Made by a program: the position numbers and the translations under genes. The notes below the pieces were generated by a model, which was not told the DNA's origin, ran no database searches, and saw only the letters and a list, made by a program, of their open reading frames with translations. DNA of 64,000 nucleotides, taken from assembly GCF_009569385.1 (NCBI RefSeq), contig NZ_WBOF01000001.1, forward strand, positions 5,527,501 to 5,591,500, written 5' to 3'. Source of the stretch: Streptomyces kaniharaensis. GTDB taxonomy: Bacteria; Actinomycetota; Actinomycetes; Streptomycetales; Streptomycetaceae. This document shows positions 31,584 to 39,751 of this stretch, one piece after another; the stretch's first letter is position 1; the number at the start of each line of letters is the position of its first letter.

Positions 31584-32792
31584 GTGCCCGAAAACGGTTC
31601 GAGCATCACCCGCAGCACCCCTCGACTCGCACGACGGCTGCTCAGCGCAGCCCTCGCCCTTCCGCTCGCCTCCGGCGGCCTGGTGGCCGGCGGGCTGGTC
31701 GCCGCCTCGCCCGCCCGGGCCGCCACCGCCTCGGTGCCGAGCGGGCCGACCGCCAGTGTCACCCTCGGCGACAGCTACATCTCCGGGGAGGCCGGCCGCT
31801 GGAAGGGCAACTCCGCCGACTCCGGCGGCAGCCGGACCGGCACCGACCGGGCCTGGAACGGCAGTTCGTACGACCCCGGCCCGGTCTACGGCGCCACGGC
31901 CGTGAACGGGTGCGACCGTTCGGACGTCGCCGAGGTGCTCGGCGCCTCGACGGTCGCGCAGAAGCAGATCAACCTCGCCTGCTCCGGGGCCGTCACCGCC
32001 AACGTCTTCCGCGCGAGCAACGGCGGGCAGGCCTACAAGGGCGAGGCCCCGCAGGCCGACCAACTCGCCGCCGTGGCAGCGCAGAACAACGTCAAGCTGA
32101 TCACGCTGTCGATCGGGGGCAACGACCTCGGGTTCTCCGACGTCATCTCCACCTGCGTTCAGGACTACTTGATCTGGTACTCCTACTGCCACAACTCGCA
32201 ACAGTCGGCGATCGACTCCAAGATGCCCGCGGCGATGGCCGGGGTCGGCAAGGCGATCGACGACATCCGTGCCGTGATGTCCAACGCGGGTTACGGGAGC
32301 GGGGATTACCGCCTCGTGCTCCAGTCCTACCCCTCGCCGATCCCGCGCGGCGCCGAGATGCGCTACCCCGAGAGCGGCTGGAGCCGGTCGGACACCGGCG
32401 GCTGCCCGTTCTGGGACGGCGACGCCGACTGGGCGCGGGACTCGATGGTGCCGCAGATCTCCTCGGCGCTCGCAGGGGTGGCGGCCAGCAAGGGAGCGCA
32501 GTTCCTGGACCTCTCCAACATGCTGCAGGGGCGCGAGGTCTGCTCCACGTCGGCGCAGCAGCCGACCACGAGCACCCCGCCGTCCGCGACCACGAGCGAG
32601 TGGGCGCGCTTCCTGGACGGCGGGCTCAACACCACGCAGGGCGCCTTGCAGGAGTCGATGCACCCCAACTTCTACGGGCAGCAGGCACTCGGGAGGTGCC
32701 TGACCCTGCTGTGGGGCCGGGCGACCGGCAACTACGCGTGCCGCAACACGCCAGGGCGGGACGCGGGCGGGATGTACCTGACCGCTCAGTGA
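31584..32792 (+). CDS. secreted SGNH/GDSL-family hydrolase (lipase-like)
   Basis: 402 aa. A signal peptide with twin basic start ends at ARA-ATA, about residue 47. The mature enzyme has block I LGDSYISGEA with nucleophile Ser64, block III SIGGNDLGF with the oxyanion Asn, and a C-terminal SMHPNFYGQ supplying the catalytic His. Several Cys pairs fit extracellular disulfides. Streptomyces enzymes of this type are exported esterases or lipases. GTG start with CAGGAG 7 to 8 nt upstream. It stands alone and ends at a hairpin shared with the convergent dehydrogenase gene. Confidence 0.88.
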   Translation: MPENGSSITRSTPRLARRLLSAALALPLASGGLVAGGLVAASPARAATASVPSGPTASVTLGDSYISGEAGRWKGNSADSGGSRTGTDRAWNGSSYDPGPVYGATAVNGCDRSDVAEVLGASTVAQKQINLACSGAVTANVFRASNGGQAYKGEAPQADQLAAVAAQNNVKLITLSIGGNDLGFSDVISTCVQDYLIWYSYCHNSQQSAIDSKMPAAMAGVGKAIDDIRAVMSNAGYGSGDYRLVLQSYPSPIPRGAEMRYPESGWSRSDTGGCPFWDGDADWARDSMVPQISSALAGVAASKGAQFLDLSNMLQGREVCSTSAQQPTTSTPPSATTSEWARFLDGGLNTTQGALQESMHPNFYGQQALGRCLTLLWGRATGNYACRNTPGRDAGGMYLTAQ

Positions 32793-32822
32793 CCCCGGCT
32801 GCCGAGTGAGTGACCGTCCTCG

Positions 32823-32858
32823 GCGCCGCCCCTCGCCCTCGTGGGCGAGGGGCGGCGC
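32823..32858. terminator. bidirectional terminator
   Basis: Perfect 16-bp stem (32823-32838 with 32843-32858), loop TCGT, between the convergent SGNH hydrolase and NADH dehydrogenase genes. Confidence 0.8.
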
Positions 32859-32866
32859 GTCGGCGA

Positions 32867-34225
32867 TCAGCCCTTGGCGAGCAGAGCCTGGGCGTGCGCC
32901 CTGACCTGATCCTTCGTCAAGTAGGCGTCGGTGTACTCGAAATCACGCATCCTGGCGGGCTGGCGGGCGAGGAAGCCGGTGCGCACGAAATCGTCTCCGG
33001 CCGTCGCGTTCAGCAGCCAGTTGGCGCCCACCCGGAACTTCGCCGAGTTGGTCCGCATCGCCATCAGGTGGTAGCCGCGGGCCACCAGCTGGGCCGGCAC
33101 CCCGCGCAGCTCCACGCCGACCGGCTTCGAGACCGCGTCCTTGCCGCCGAGGTCCACCACCAGGCCCAAGTCCTTGTGGTAGTACGGCTCCAGCGGCAGA
33201 TGCCGGAGCGAGGCGATCACGTTGTTCGCCACCGCGCGGCCCTGCCGCGCCGAGTGCTGTGCGGTCGGCGGACACACCGCGCCGTCACCCTTGGCGAGGT
33301 CCGGGACGGCCGCGGCGTCGCCGAGCGCGAACACTCCCTCGAACTGCGGCACGCGCATCTCCGCCGTCACCGCGATCCGGCCGCGGACCGTCTCCGCGTC
33401 CAGCGTGCCGATCAGCGGGCTCGCGGCGACCCCCGCCGTCCAGATCAGGGTGCGGCAGGGCAGCACCCGGCCGTCGGTGAACTTGACGGACTCGGCGCCG
33501 ACTTCGGCTACGGACACACCCAGCGACACCTCGATGCCACGCGCCCGCAGAACCTCCAGGGCGGCCGTGCCGAGCGCCTCGCCGAGCTCCGGCATCAGCT
33601 TCGGGGCGATGTCGATCAGGTGCCACTTGATCTGCTTGGCGTCCAGCCGCGGGTAGCGGAGGGCGGCGGCGGTGGTCAGGCGCTGCAGGCAGGCCGCCGT
33701 CTCGGTGCCCGCGTAGCCGCCGCCGACGACCACGAACTGCAGCCGGGACTCGCGCTCCCGCTGGTCCAGGGTGGCCGAGGCGAGGTCGAGCTGGGCGATC
33801 ACGTGGTCGCGGACGTAGGCGGCCTCGGCGAGCGTCTTCATGCCGCGCGCGTAGTCGGTGAGGCCGGGGATGTCGAACGTGCGGGTGACGCTGCCGGGCG
33901 CCAGCACGAGGATGTCGTACCTCTGCGCCACCACCTCGTCGGTGATCTTCCGGACCACGCAGACCTTGGACAGCGGGTCCACACCGATCGCGCCGCCGGG
34001 CACGATGTGGGTACGGCGGAGCGAGCGGCGCAACGAGACGGCCACCGACTGCGGGGTCAGCACGCCGGCGGCGACGTGTGGCAGCAGGGGCAGGTAGAGC
34101 TGGTAGCTGAACGGCGTGACCAGCGAGATCTCGGCCTCCGAGGGCGCGAGCTTGCGTTCGAGGCGGCGGGCGCACTCCAGCCCGGCGAAGCCACCGCCCA
34201 CGATCAGGATCCGAGGTCGTTCCAT
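32867..34225 (-). CDS. ndh: type II NADH dehydrogenase (NAD(P)/FAD-dependent oxidoreductase)
   Basis: 452 aa. Two dinucleotide-binding sites are visible: ILIVGGGFAGLECARRL at residues 6-22 for FAD and FVVVGGGYAGTETAACL near 165-181 for NADH. The late motif VFALGDAAAVPDL binds FAD. The fold passes electrons from NADH to membrane quinone without pumping protons. The C-terminal part lacks clear membrane helices, and attachment is probably through amphipathic segments. ATG start; the symbol follows family naming and does not exclude a paralogue with another acceptor. Confidence 0.85.
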   Translation of the reverse strand: MERPRILIVGGGFAGLECARRLERKLAPSEAEISLVTPFSYQLYLPLLPHVAAGVLTPQSVAVSLRRSLRRTHIVPGGAIGVDPLSKVCVVRKITDEVVAQRYDILVLAPGSVTRTFDIPGLTDYARGMKTLAEAAYVRDHVIAQLDLASATLDQRERESRLQFVVVGGGYAGTETAACLQRLTTAAALRYPRLDAKQIKWHLIDIAPKLMPELGEALGTAALEVLRARGIEVSLGVSVAEVGAESVKFTDGRVLPCRTLIWTAGVAASPLIGTLDAETVRGRIAVTAEMRVPQFEGVFALGDAAAVPDLAKGDGAVCPPTAQHSARQGRAVANNVIASLRHLPLEPYYHKDLGLVVDLGGKDAVSKPVGVELRGVPAQLVARGYHLMAMRTNSAKFRVGANWLLNATAGDDFVRTGFLARQPARMRDFEYTDAYLTKDQVRAHAQALLAKG

Positions 34226-34407
34226 CGCTCATCCCTTACCGTGCAGGTCGTACCCGTGAGGGTCCCCGTTGCTCCGCCACACTCGCACGGAGCAGCGCGG
34301 GCTGCCACCGGGGCGGGGCGGACGGGGGTGGACGGGGGCGCCGCGCGGACCTTGGCGGGGGTGGGGCGGAGAGATCGGAGCGGCCGGGGCACCGATAGGG
34401 TGTGGAC

Positions 34408-35163
34408 GTGCTTCCTGAGGTGACGGCGGTCCGGTACGTGACGCCACTACGAGAAGGCGGCTCGATGCCGGGCCTGGTCGAGGCCGACGACCGGCGGCTG
34501 TATGCGCTGAAGTGGGTCGGCGCCGCGCAGGGACGCAAGGCGCTGGTGGCGGAGGTGCTGGCCGGGGAACTGGGGCGGCGGCTCGGGCTGCCGGTACCGG
34601 AGCTGGTGACGGTGGATCTGGACCCGGTCCTGGCGCGCAGCGAGCCGGATCCGCAGATCCAGGACCAGATGCGGGCCAGCGGGGGGCTCAACCTCGGGAT
34701 GGCGTTCGTCAGCGGGGCGCTCAACTTCGATCCGCTCTGCTTCGAGGTGGACGCCGGGCTGGCCGGGCAGGTGCTCTGGTTCGACGCGCTGATCGGCAAC
34801 GTGGACCGCTCCTGGCGCAACCCGAACCTGCTGGTGGCCACCGGCGGGCTGCGGCTGATCGACCACGGCGCGAGCCTGATCTTCCACCACAACTGGGCGG
34901 GCGCCGCCGCCTGGATCCGCCGTCCGTACGACGCCTCCGACCACGCGCTGCTGCGCGCCCAGCCGGACCTGGCCGCCGCGGACAAGGTGCTCGCACCGCT
35001 CGCCGAGGCGGCGATCGAGGAGGCGGTGGCGCGGATCCCGGACGTCTGGCTGGCGGACGAGCCGGGCTTCGACTCGCCGGAGGCGGTGCGCGCCGCGTAC
35101 CGCACCCAGCTGACCGAACGACTGGCCGGTCCGCGCGACTGGCTGCCGGAGGTGCCCGCATGA
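34408..35163 (+). CDS. HipA-like kinase family protein
   Basis: 251 aa. It carries the HipA-type kinase core: YALKWVG near residues 34-40 with the ATP-binding Lys, FDALIGNVDRSWRNPNLL near 128-145 with the catalytic Asp and Asn, and RLIDHGASLIF near 151-161 with the metal-binding Asp. It is about 190 residues shorter than E. coli HipA and lacks its N-subdomain, as do many actinobacterial relatives. No hipB-type antitoxin is adjacent. TAGGGT at 34396-34401 lies 6 nt before GTG 34408, which supports this start and a leaderless mRNA. Its stop overlaps the DUF3037 start (ATGA), so the two genes are coupled. Confidence 0.78.
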   Translation: MLPEVTAVRYVTPLREGGSMPGLVEADDRRLYALKWVGAAQGRKALVAEVLAGELGRRLGLPVPELVTVDLDPVLARSEPDPQIQDQMRASGGLNLGMAFVSGALNFDPLCFEVDAGLAGQVLWFDALIGNVDRSWRNPNLLVATGGLRLIDHGASLIFHHNWAGAAAWIRRPYDASDHALLRAQPDLAAADKVLAPLAEAAIEEAVARIPDVWLADEPGFDSPEAVRAAYRTQLTERLAGPRDWLPEVPA

Positions 35164-35576
35164 CCCGGCCGACGCCGCTCGCCCTGCCGGCCACCGCCGA
35201 ACTGCACGACTACGAGTACGCCGTGATCCGCGCGGTGCCACGGATCGAGCGCGGCGAGTGCATCAACGTCGGCGTGCTGCTGTACTGCCGGGACAGCGCC
35301 CACCTGGCGGCGCGGACGCACCTGGACCAGGCCCGGCTGCTGGCGCTGGACCCGGTGGCGGACGTGCACGGGGTGCGGCGGGCGCTGCACGGGATCGAGG
35401 CGGTGTGCGCGGGCGGCCCGCAGGCCGGTCCGGCGGCGGCGGACAGCCCCGGGCAGCGGTTCCGCTGGCTGACCGCGCCGCGCAGTGCGATCGTCCAGCC
35501 GGGGCCGGTGCACACCGGGCTGACCGTGGACCCGGAGACGGAGCTGCGGCGGCTGTTCGACCAGCTGGTGCTGTGA
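35160..35576 (+). CDS. DUF3037 domain protein
   Basis: 138 aa. ELHDYEYAVIRAVPRIERGE at residues 14-33 followed by INVGVLLYCR marks DUF3037, a family of unknown function. It is fused by a 4-nt start/stop overlap to the HipA-like kinase gene, and the two are probably made in equal amounts. It has no HTH, so it is not a standard HipB antitoxin; a partner, substrate or inhibitor of the kinase is a reasonable guess. Confidence 0.82.
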   Translation: MTRPTPLALPATAELHDYEYAVIRAVPRIERGECINVGVLLYCRDSAHLAARTHLDQARLLALDPVADVHGVRRALHGIEAVCAGGPQAGPAAADSPGQRFRWLTAPRSAIVQPGPVHTGLTVDPETELRRLFDQLVL

Positions 35577-35624
35577 CCTGTGCCGCCGCGCGGTTGACCT
35601 GCTGACGGTTGCCGTGGTCAAAGC

Positions 35625-35654
35625 TTGAGTTACTGAAGCACTCGGTCGTACGCT
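35625..35654 (+). promoter_or_regulatory. predicted promoter of the marR gene
   Basis: TTGAGT (35625-35630), an 18-bp spacer and TACGCT (35649-35654). The ATG at 35661 is 6 nt further on and has no ribosome site, pointing to a leaderless transcript. Confidence 0.55.
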
Positions 35655-35660
35655 GGACCC

Positions 35661-36116
35661 ATGGGTTCGACAGCGACGACGACCGTACCGACCAACGCCG
35701 AGCTGATGGAGGCGTTGGCCGCCGTCGGCGCCGCGTACTTCCAGGATTTCGCGGCGGCTGCGGCCCGCCATGGGCTCTCCTCCTCGCAGGCCAAGGCGCT
35801 CGGCTCGGTGCAGGAGCCGGTGCCGATGCGGGCCTTGGCCGGACGCCTGGGCTGTGACGCCTCCAACGTGACCGGGATCGTCGACCGGCTTGAGTCGCTG
35901 GGGCTCGCCCACCGCGAGGCGGCGGCGGGCGACCGGCGGGTGAAGATCGTCGTGATCACGGACGAGGGCCGCGAGATCCTCAACCGCATCCGCGGCGAGA
36001 TGGCGCGGACCCACCAGGCCTTCGAGGCGATGACGGACGAGCAGCGCGTCGCCCTGCACTCGATCTGCGCGCAGGTGCTGCCGGTGCTGGCCGGTCGGAC
36101 GGGCGCCGCGCAGTAG
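35661..36116 (+). CDS. MarR family transcriptional regulator
   Basis: 151 aa. A winged-helix DNA-binding domain occupies residues 45-110: LSSSQAKALGSV, LAGRLGCDASNVTGIVDRLESLGL as the recognition helix, and the wing with GDRRVKIVVITDEG. Flanking helices form the dimer interface. No cysteine suggests redox sensing. The next genes are purB on the same strand and the kinase pair upstream, neither an obvious target. Confidence 0.87.
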   Translation: MGSTATTTVPTNAELMEALAAVGAAYFQDFAAAAARHGLSSSQAKALGSVQEPVPMRALAGRLGCDASNVTGIVDRLESLGLAHREAAAGDRRVKIVVITDEGREILNRIRGEMARTHQAFEAMTDEQRVALHSICAQVLPVLAGRTGAAQ

Positions 36117-36283
36117 CACCCGCTTGACGGTGGGTCGCTGTGCCCGCCGGCGGCCGGGCAGGTGTGGGTCGAGCGCGTGGACCTGGGCGTGGACCTGTGG
36201 GCCCTCGCCCGGGTCGGGGCCGTCGGCGGAGCCGACCAGGGTGGGCCGGTCCCGGCTGACCTCGGCTGTTAGGCTTGCGAAGC

Positions 36284-37714
36284 GTGAGCGCGAAGCCCCA
36301 GATCCCCAATGTCCTGGCCTCCCGGTACGCCTCGGCGACCCTGGCCCAGCTGTGGTCCCCCGAGCACAAGGTGGTCCTTGAGCGCCACCTGTGGCTCGCC
36401 GTCCTGAAGGCCCAGCAGGACCTCGGTGTCGAGGTGCCGGCGAACGCCGTCGCCGACTACGAGCGGGTGATCGACCAGGTCGACCTCGGCTCGATCGCCG
36501 CCCGTGAGCGGATCACCCGCCACGACGTGAAGGCCCGGATCGAGGAGTTCAGCGAGCTCGCCGGTCACGAGCAGATCCACAAGGGCATGACCTCCCGGGA
36601 TCTGACCGAGAACGTCGAGCAGCTGCAGATCCGCCAGTCCCTGGAGTACGTGCGCGACCGCACGGTCGCCGTGCTGGTGCGCCTGGCCCGGCTCGCCGCG
36701 CAGCACTCGGAGCTGGTCATGGCCGGCCGCTCGCACAACGTGGCCGCGCAGGCCACCACGCTGGGCAAGCGCTTCGCGTCGATCGCCGACGAGCTGCTGG
36801 TCGCCTTCCGCCGCCTGGAGGAGCTGATCGCCCGTTACCCGCTGCGCGGGATCAAGGGTCCGGTCGGCACCGCGCAGGACATGCTGGACCTGCTCGGGGG
36901 CGACACCGACAAGCTGGCCGAGCTGGAGCGCCGGGTGGCCGGCCACCTCGGCTTCGAGAACGTGCTCACCAGCGTCGGCCAGGTCTACCCGCGCTCGCTG
37001 GACTTCGAGGTGCTCACCGCCCTCGTCCAGCTGGCCGCCGCGCCGTCCAGCCTGGCCAAGACGATCCGCCTGATGGCCGGCCACGAGCTGGTCACCGAGG
37101 GCTTCAAGGAGGGCCAGGTCGGCTCCTCCGCGATGCCGCACAAGATGAACACCCGCTCCTGCGAGCGCGTCAACGGCCTGGCCGTCATCCTGCGCGGCTA
37201 CGCGTCGATGACCGGTGAGCTGGCCGGCGACCAGTGGAACGAGGGCGACGTCTCCTGCTCGGTCGTGCGCCGGGTCGCGCTGCCCGACGCCTTCTTCGCC
37301 TTCGACGGCCTGCTGGAGACCTTCCTGACCGTCCTCGACGAGTTCGGCGCCTTCCCGGCCGTGATCGAGGCCGAGCTGGACCGCTACCTGCCGTTCCTCG
37401 CCACCACCAAGGTGCTGATGGGTGCGGTGCGCGCGGGCGTCGGCCGGGAGACCGGGCACGAGGTCATCAAGGAGCACGCCGTCGCCTCCGCGCTGGCGAT
37501 GCGCGCGGGCGCGCGGGAGAACGAGCTGCTGGACCGCTTGGCCGCCGACGAGCGGATCCCGCTGGACCGGGCCGCGCTGGACGCGCTGCTGGCGGACAGG
37601 CTGTCGTTCACCGGTGCGGCCGGCGCCCAGGTCGCCGAGGTGCTCCGCCAGGTGGAGGCCGTCGTCGCCGCCTACCCGGAGGCCGCCAAGTACGCACCTG
37701 GTGACATTCTCTGA
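36284..37714 (+). CDS. purB: adenylosuccinate lyase
   Basis: 476 aa. It performs the two fumarate-releasing steps of purine synthesis, on SAICAR and adenylosuccinate. The fumarase/aspartase superfamily signature GSSAMPHKMN is at about residues 279-288, and HDVKARIEEF and GMTSRDLTEN are typical of PurB. GTG 36284 is the likely start; TAGGCT (36270-36275) lies 8 nt upstream and there is no Shine-Dalgarno, so the mRNA may be leaderless. The stop codon is 17 nt from the end of the convergent MFS gene. Confidence 0.95.
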   Translation: MSAKPQIPNVLASRYASATLAQLWSPEHKVVLERHLWLAVLKAQQDLGVEVPANAVADYERVIDQVDLGSIAARERITRHDVKARIEEFSELAGHEQIHKGMTSRDLTENVEQLQIRQSLEYVRDRTVAVLVRLARLAAQHSELVMAGRSHNVAAQATTLGKRFASIADELLVAFRRLEELIARYPLRGIKGPVGTAQDMLDLLGGDTDKLAELERRVAGHLGFENVLTSVGQVYPRSLDFEVLTALVQLAAAPSSLAKTIRLMAGHELVTEGFKEGQVGSSAMPHKMNTRSCERVNGLAVILRGYASMTGELAGDQWNEGDVSCSVVRRVALPDAFFAFDGLLETFLTVLDEFGAFPAVIEAELDRYLPFLATTKVLMGAVRAGVGRETGHEVIKEHAVASALAMRAGARENELLDRLAADERIPLDRAALDALLADRLSFTGAAGAQVAEVLRQVEAVVAAYPEAAKYAPGDIL

Positions 37715-37730
37715 CGGTGAGTCAGCTCAC

Positions 37731-39254
37731 TTAGGGCCCTGCTGCCGGATCGGTGGCGGGGCCCTCGTGCGTGTGGACGTGGCCGGGGTCGAGGGGCGGG
37801 GTGGTGCCGCAGCACCATTCGGTGTCCGGCTCGGCGACGGGGTGGTCCTCGGGGGCCAGCACGCTGCCGCGGATCGTGGTGAAGGCGATGAGCGCGCCGG
37901 CCGTCAGCAGTCCGGCGCAGATCAGCATCGCGGTGTGGAAGGCGTCGTTCACCGCGGACGGCACCCGGTAGGCGTCGCCGCTCAGGCCCGCCATGGCCGG
38001 GAGGGCCGCGACCGCGAGGAGGCCGGCGGCGCGCGCGGCGGCGTTGTTGACGCCGCTGGCGATGCCCGCGTGCCGGACCTCGACGGCCGCCAGCACAGTG
38101 GCCGTGAGCGGCGCGACCAGCAGCGTCATCCCGCAGCCCATCACCGTGACGGCGGGCAGCACATCCGCCCAGTAGGAGGAGCCAGGGCCGGTGCGCAGCA
38201 TCAGTAGCACTCCCGCGGCGCACAGCAGTGGGCCGACGGTCAGCGGGATGCGCGGGCCGATCCGCTTGCCGAGCCGTGCGGCGCGCGAGGACAGCGCCAG
38301 CATCAGCACGGTGATCGGGACCAGGGCCAGGCCGGAGACCAGCGGGGAGAACCCGGCGACGATCTGCAGCTGCACGACCAGCAGGAAGAACACGCCGCTG
38401 AACGCCGCGTAGACGCAGAGGGTGACCAGGTTCACGGCGGTGAACAGCCGCGAGGAGAACAGGCCGAGCGGCAGCATCGGCTCGGGGGCGCGGCGCTCGA
38501 CGGCGAGGAAGGCCGCGCCGATGGCCAGCCCGATCGCGCCGGTGAGCCAGACGGTGGGGGAGAGGCCCTCGCCGGCCGCCGTCAGCGCGTAGGTGATCGC
38601 GCCGAGTGTGAGGGCGGCGAGCAGTGAGCCGAGCACGTCGAAGCGGCCGGTCGCGCTCTCGTCGCGGCTCTCGGGGACGTAGCGGGTGGCGACGGTGACG
38701 ACCGCGGCGGCGAGCGGCAGGTTCAGCAGGAAGATCCACCGCCAGCCGGGGCCGTCCACCAGCCAGCCGCCGAGGAAGGGGCCGACCGCCGCTGACACCC
38801 CGCCGAGGCCGGACCAGAGGCCGACCGCGGCCGAGCGGTCGTCCGGATGGAAGACCGCCTGGAGCATGGCGAGCGAACCCGGCGTCAGCAGTGCCCCGCC
38901 GACGCCCTGGACGGCGCGGGCGGCGATCAGCACCTGGATGTTCGGCGCGGCGGCGCAGGCCGCGGAGGCGGCGGCGAACCAGACCACGCCGAGCAGGAAC
39001 ACCCGGCGCCGGCCGTACCGGTCGCCGAGCGCGCCGCCGAGCAGGATCAGTCCGGCCAGCGTGAGCAGATAGGCGTTCAGCGTCCATTGCAGCGACGCGA
39101 GGGAGGCGCCGAGATCCGCGCCGATCCGGGGCAGGGCGACGTTCACCACGGTGCCGTCGAGCATCGCCATGCTGGAGCCGAGCACCGTCGCCAGAAGTAC
39201 CCAGCGACCCCGCGCGGTGCCCAGGCGCAGGGTGCCGGCCTCGGTTGTGGCCAC
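37731..39254 (-). CDS. MFS transporter, DHA2 family, with Cys/His-rich tail
   Basis: 507 aa, about 14 membrane helices. Motif D1/A-type residues include SMAMLDGTVVNVALPRI near residue 30 and GGALGDRYGRRRVFLLG near 74; GVGGALLTPGSLAM is the antiporter motif. The soluble C-terminus holds a Cys pair (EWCCGT) and a HVHTH cluster, which could bind metal. GTG 39254 follows GGAGG by 8 nt. Substrate unknown; drug or metabolite export is the family role. Confidence 0.87.
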   Translation of the reverse strand: MATTEAGTLRLGTARGRWVLLATVLGSSMAMLDGTVVNVALPRIGADLGASLASLQWTLNAYLLTLAGLILLGGALGDRYGRRRVFLLGVVWFAAASAACAAAPNIQVLIAARAVQGVGGALLTPGSLAMLQAVFHPDDRSAAVGLWSGLGGVSAAVGPFLGGWLVDGPGWRWIFLLNLPLAAAVVTVATRYVPESRDESATGRFDVLGSLLAALTLGAITYALTAAGEGLSPTVWLTGAIGLAIGAAFLAVERRAPEPMLPLGLFSSRLFTAVNLVTLCVYAAFSGVFFLLVVQLQIVAGFSPLVSGLALVPITVLMLALSSRAARLGKRIGPRIPLTVGPLLCAAGVLLMLRTGPGSSYWADVLPAVTVMGCGMTLLVAPLTATVLAAVEVRHAGIASGVNNAAARAAGLLAVAALPAMAGLSGDAYRVPSAVNDAFHTAMLICAGLLTAGALIAFTTIRGSVLAPEDHPVAEPDTEWCCGTTPPLDPGHVHTHEGPATDPAAGP

Positions 39255-39547
39255 GGCCCGATCCTCCGCCCGGTGGGGCCGACGTGACAAGGGTCACCGG
39301 TGGTGTGTCCGCCGATCGCGGTACGTGAGCGGCTACTTGCGGAGCGGCCGCGAAATCGGCGGAGCGTTGCGGATCAGTGGCGCCGAGTGAATGGATAGTG
39401 CACGTACTGTGCAGCGGATCATCCGGAGCGTCACCGCATTCCGCGGATTCGTCGCGGGTCCGGGAGATCGACATTGCTCGATCCGGGACCGATGGGTTTT
39501 AGTTCAGCGACCGCCCGGCCAGCCCGGACGGATCTGCCGGGCGGAAC
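39255..39547. other. divergent intergenic region before the c-di-AMP riboswitch
   Basis: Holds the promoters of the divergent MFS and endopeptidase genes. An inverted repeat TGCAC-GTACT-GTGCA lies at 39399-39413. No reading frame here is supported. Confidence 0.45.
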
Positions 39548-39738
39548 GCCGAGTCCTGCCGCTGCCCGGTGGTTCGAACTGAACTCTGTACGGCAGGAGC
39601 GGGGGACCCACAGGTAAGTCGCCGGACCGGAATTCGCATGCGAATGCGTGCGAATTCGAGGACCGGCTTGGGGTGAAGCCGCGCATGCGGCCGGGCGAAC
39701 TCCAGCCCGAACCCGACAGCTCACCTCGCAGGCGTCGG
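39548..39738 (+). promoter_or_regulatory. c-di-AMP riboswitch (ydaO-yuaA class)
   Basis: Conserved blocks of the ydaO class are present: GGTTCGAACTGAACTCTG, GGGGGACCCACAGG, CTTGGGGTGAAGCCGC and CCGAACCCGACAGCTCACCTC. The outer arms 39548-39559 and 39728-39738 can pair to form P1. In Streptomyces this class sits ahead of cell-wall hydrolase genes and lowers their expression when c-di-AMP is high. The ribosome site is 0 to 6 nt beyond the aptamer. Confidence 0.92.
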
Positions 39739-39751
39739 AGAGGAATCTTCC

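Noticed and set aside
31478..31762. 94-codon minus-strand frame at the SGNH hydrolase start
   Set aside because: Antisense to a clear signal peptide and leader; no supporting signals.
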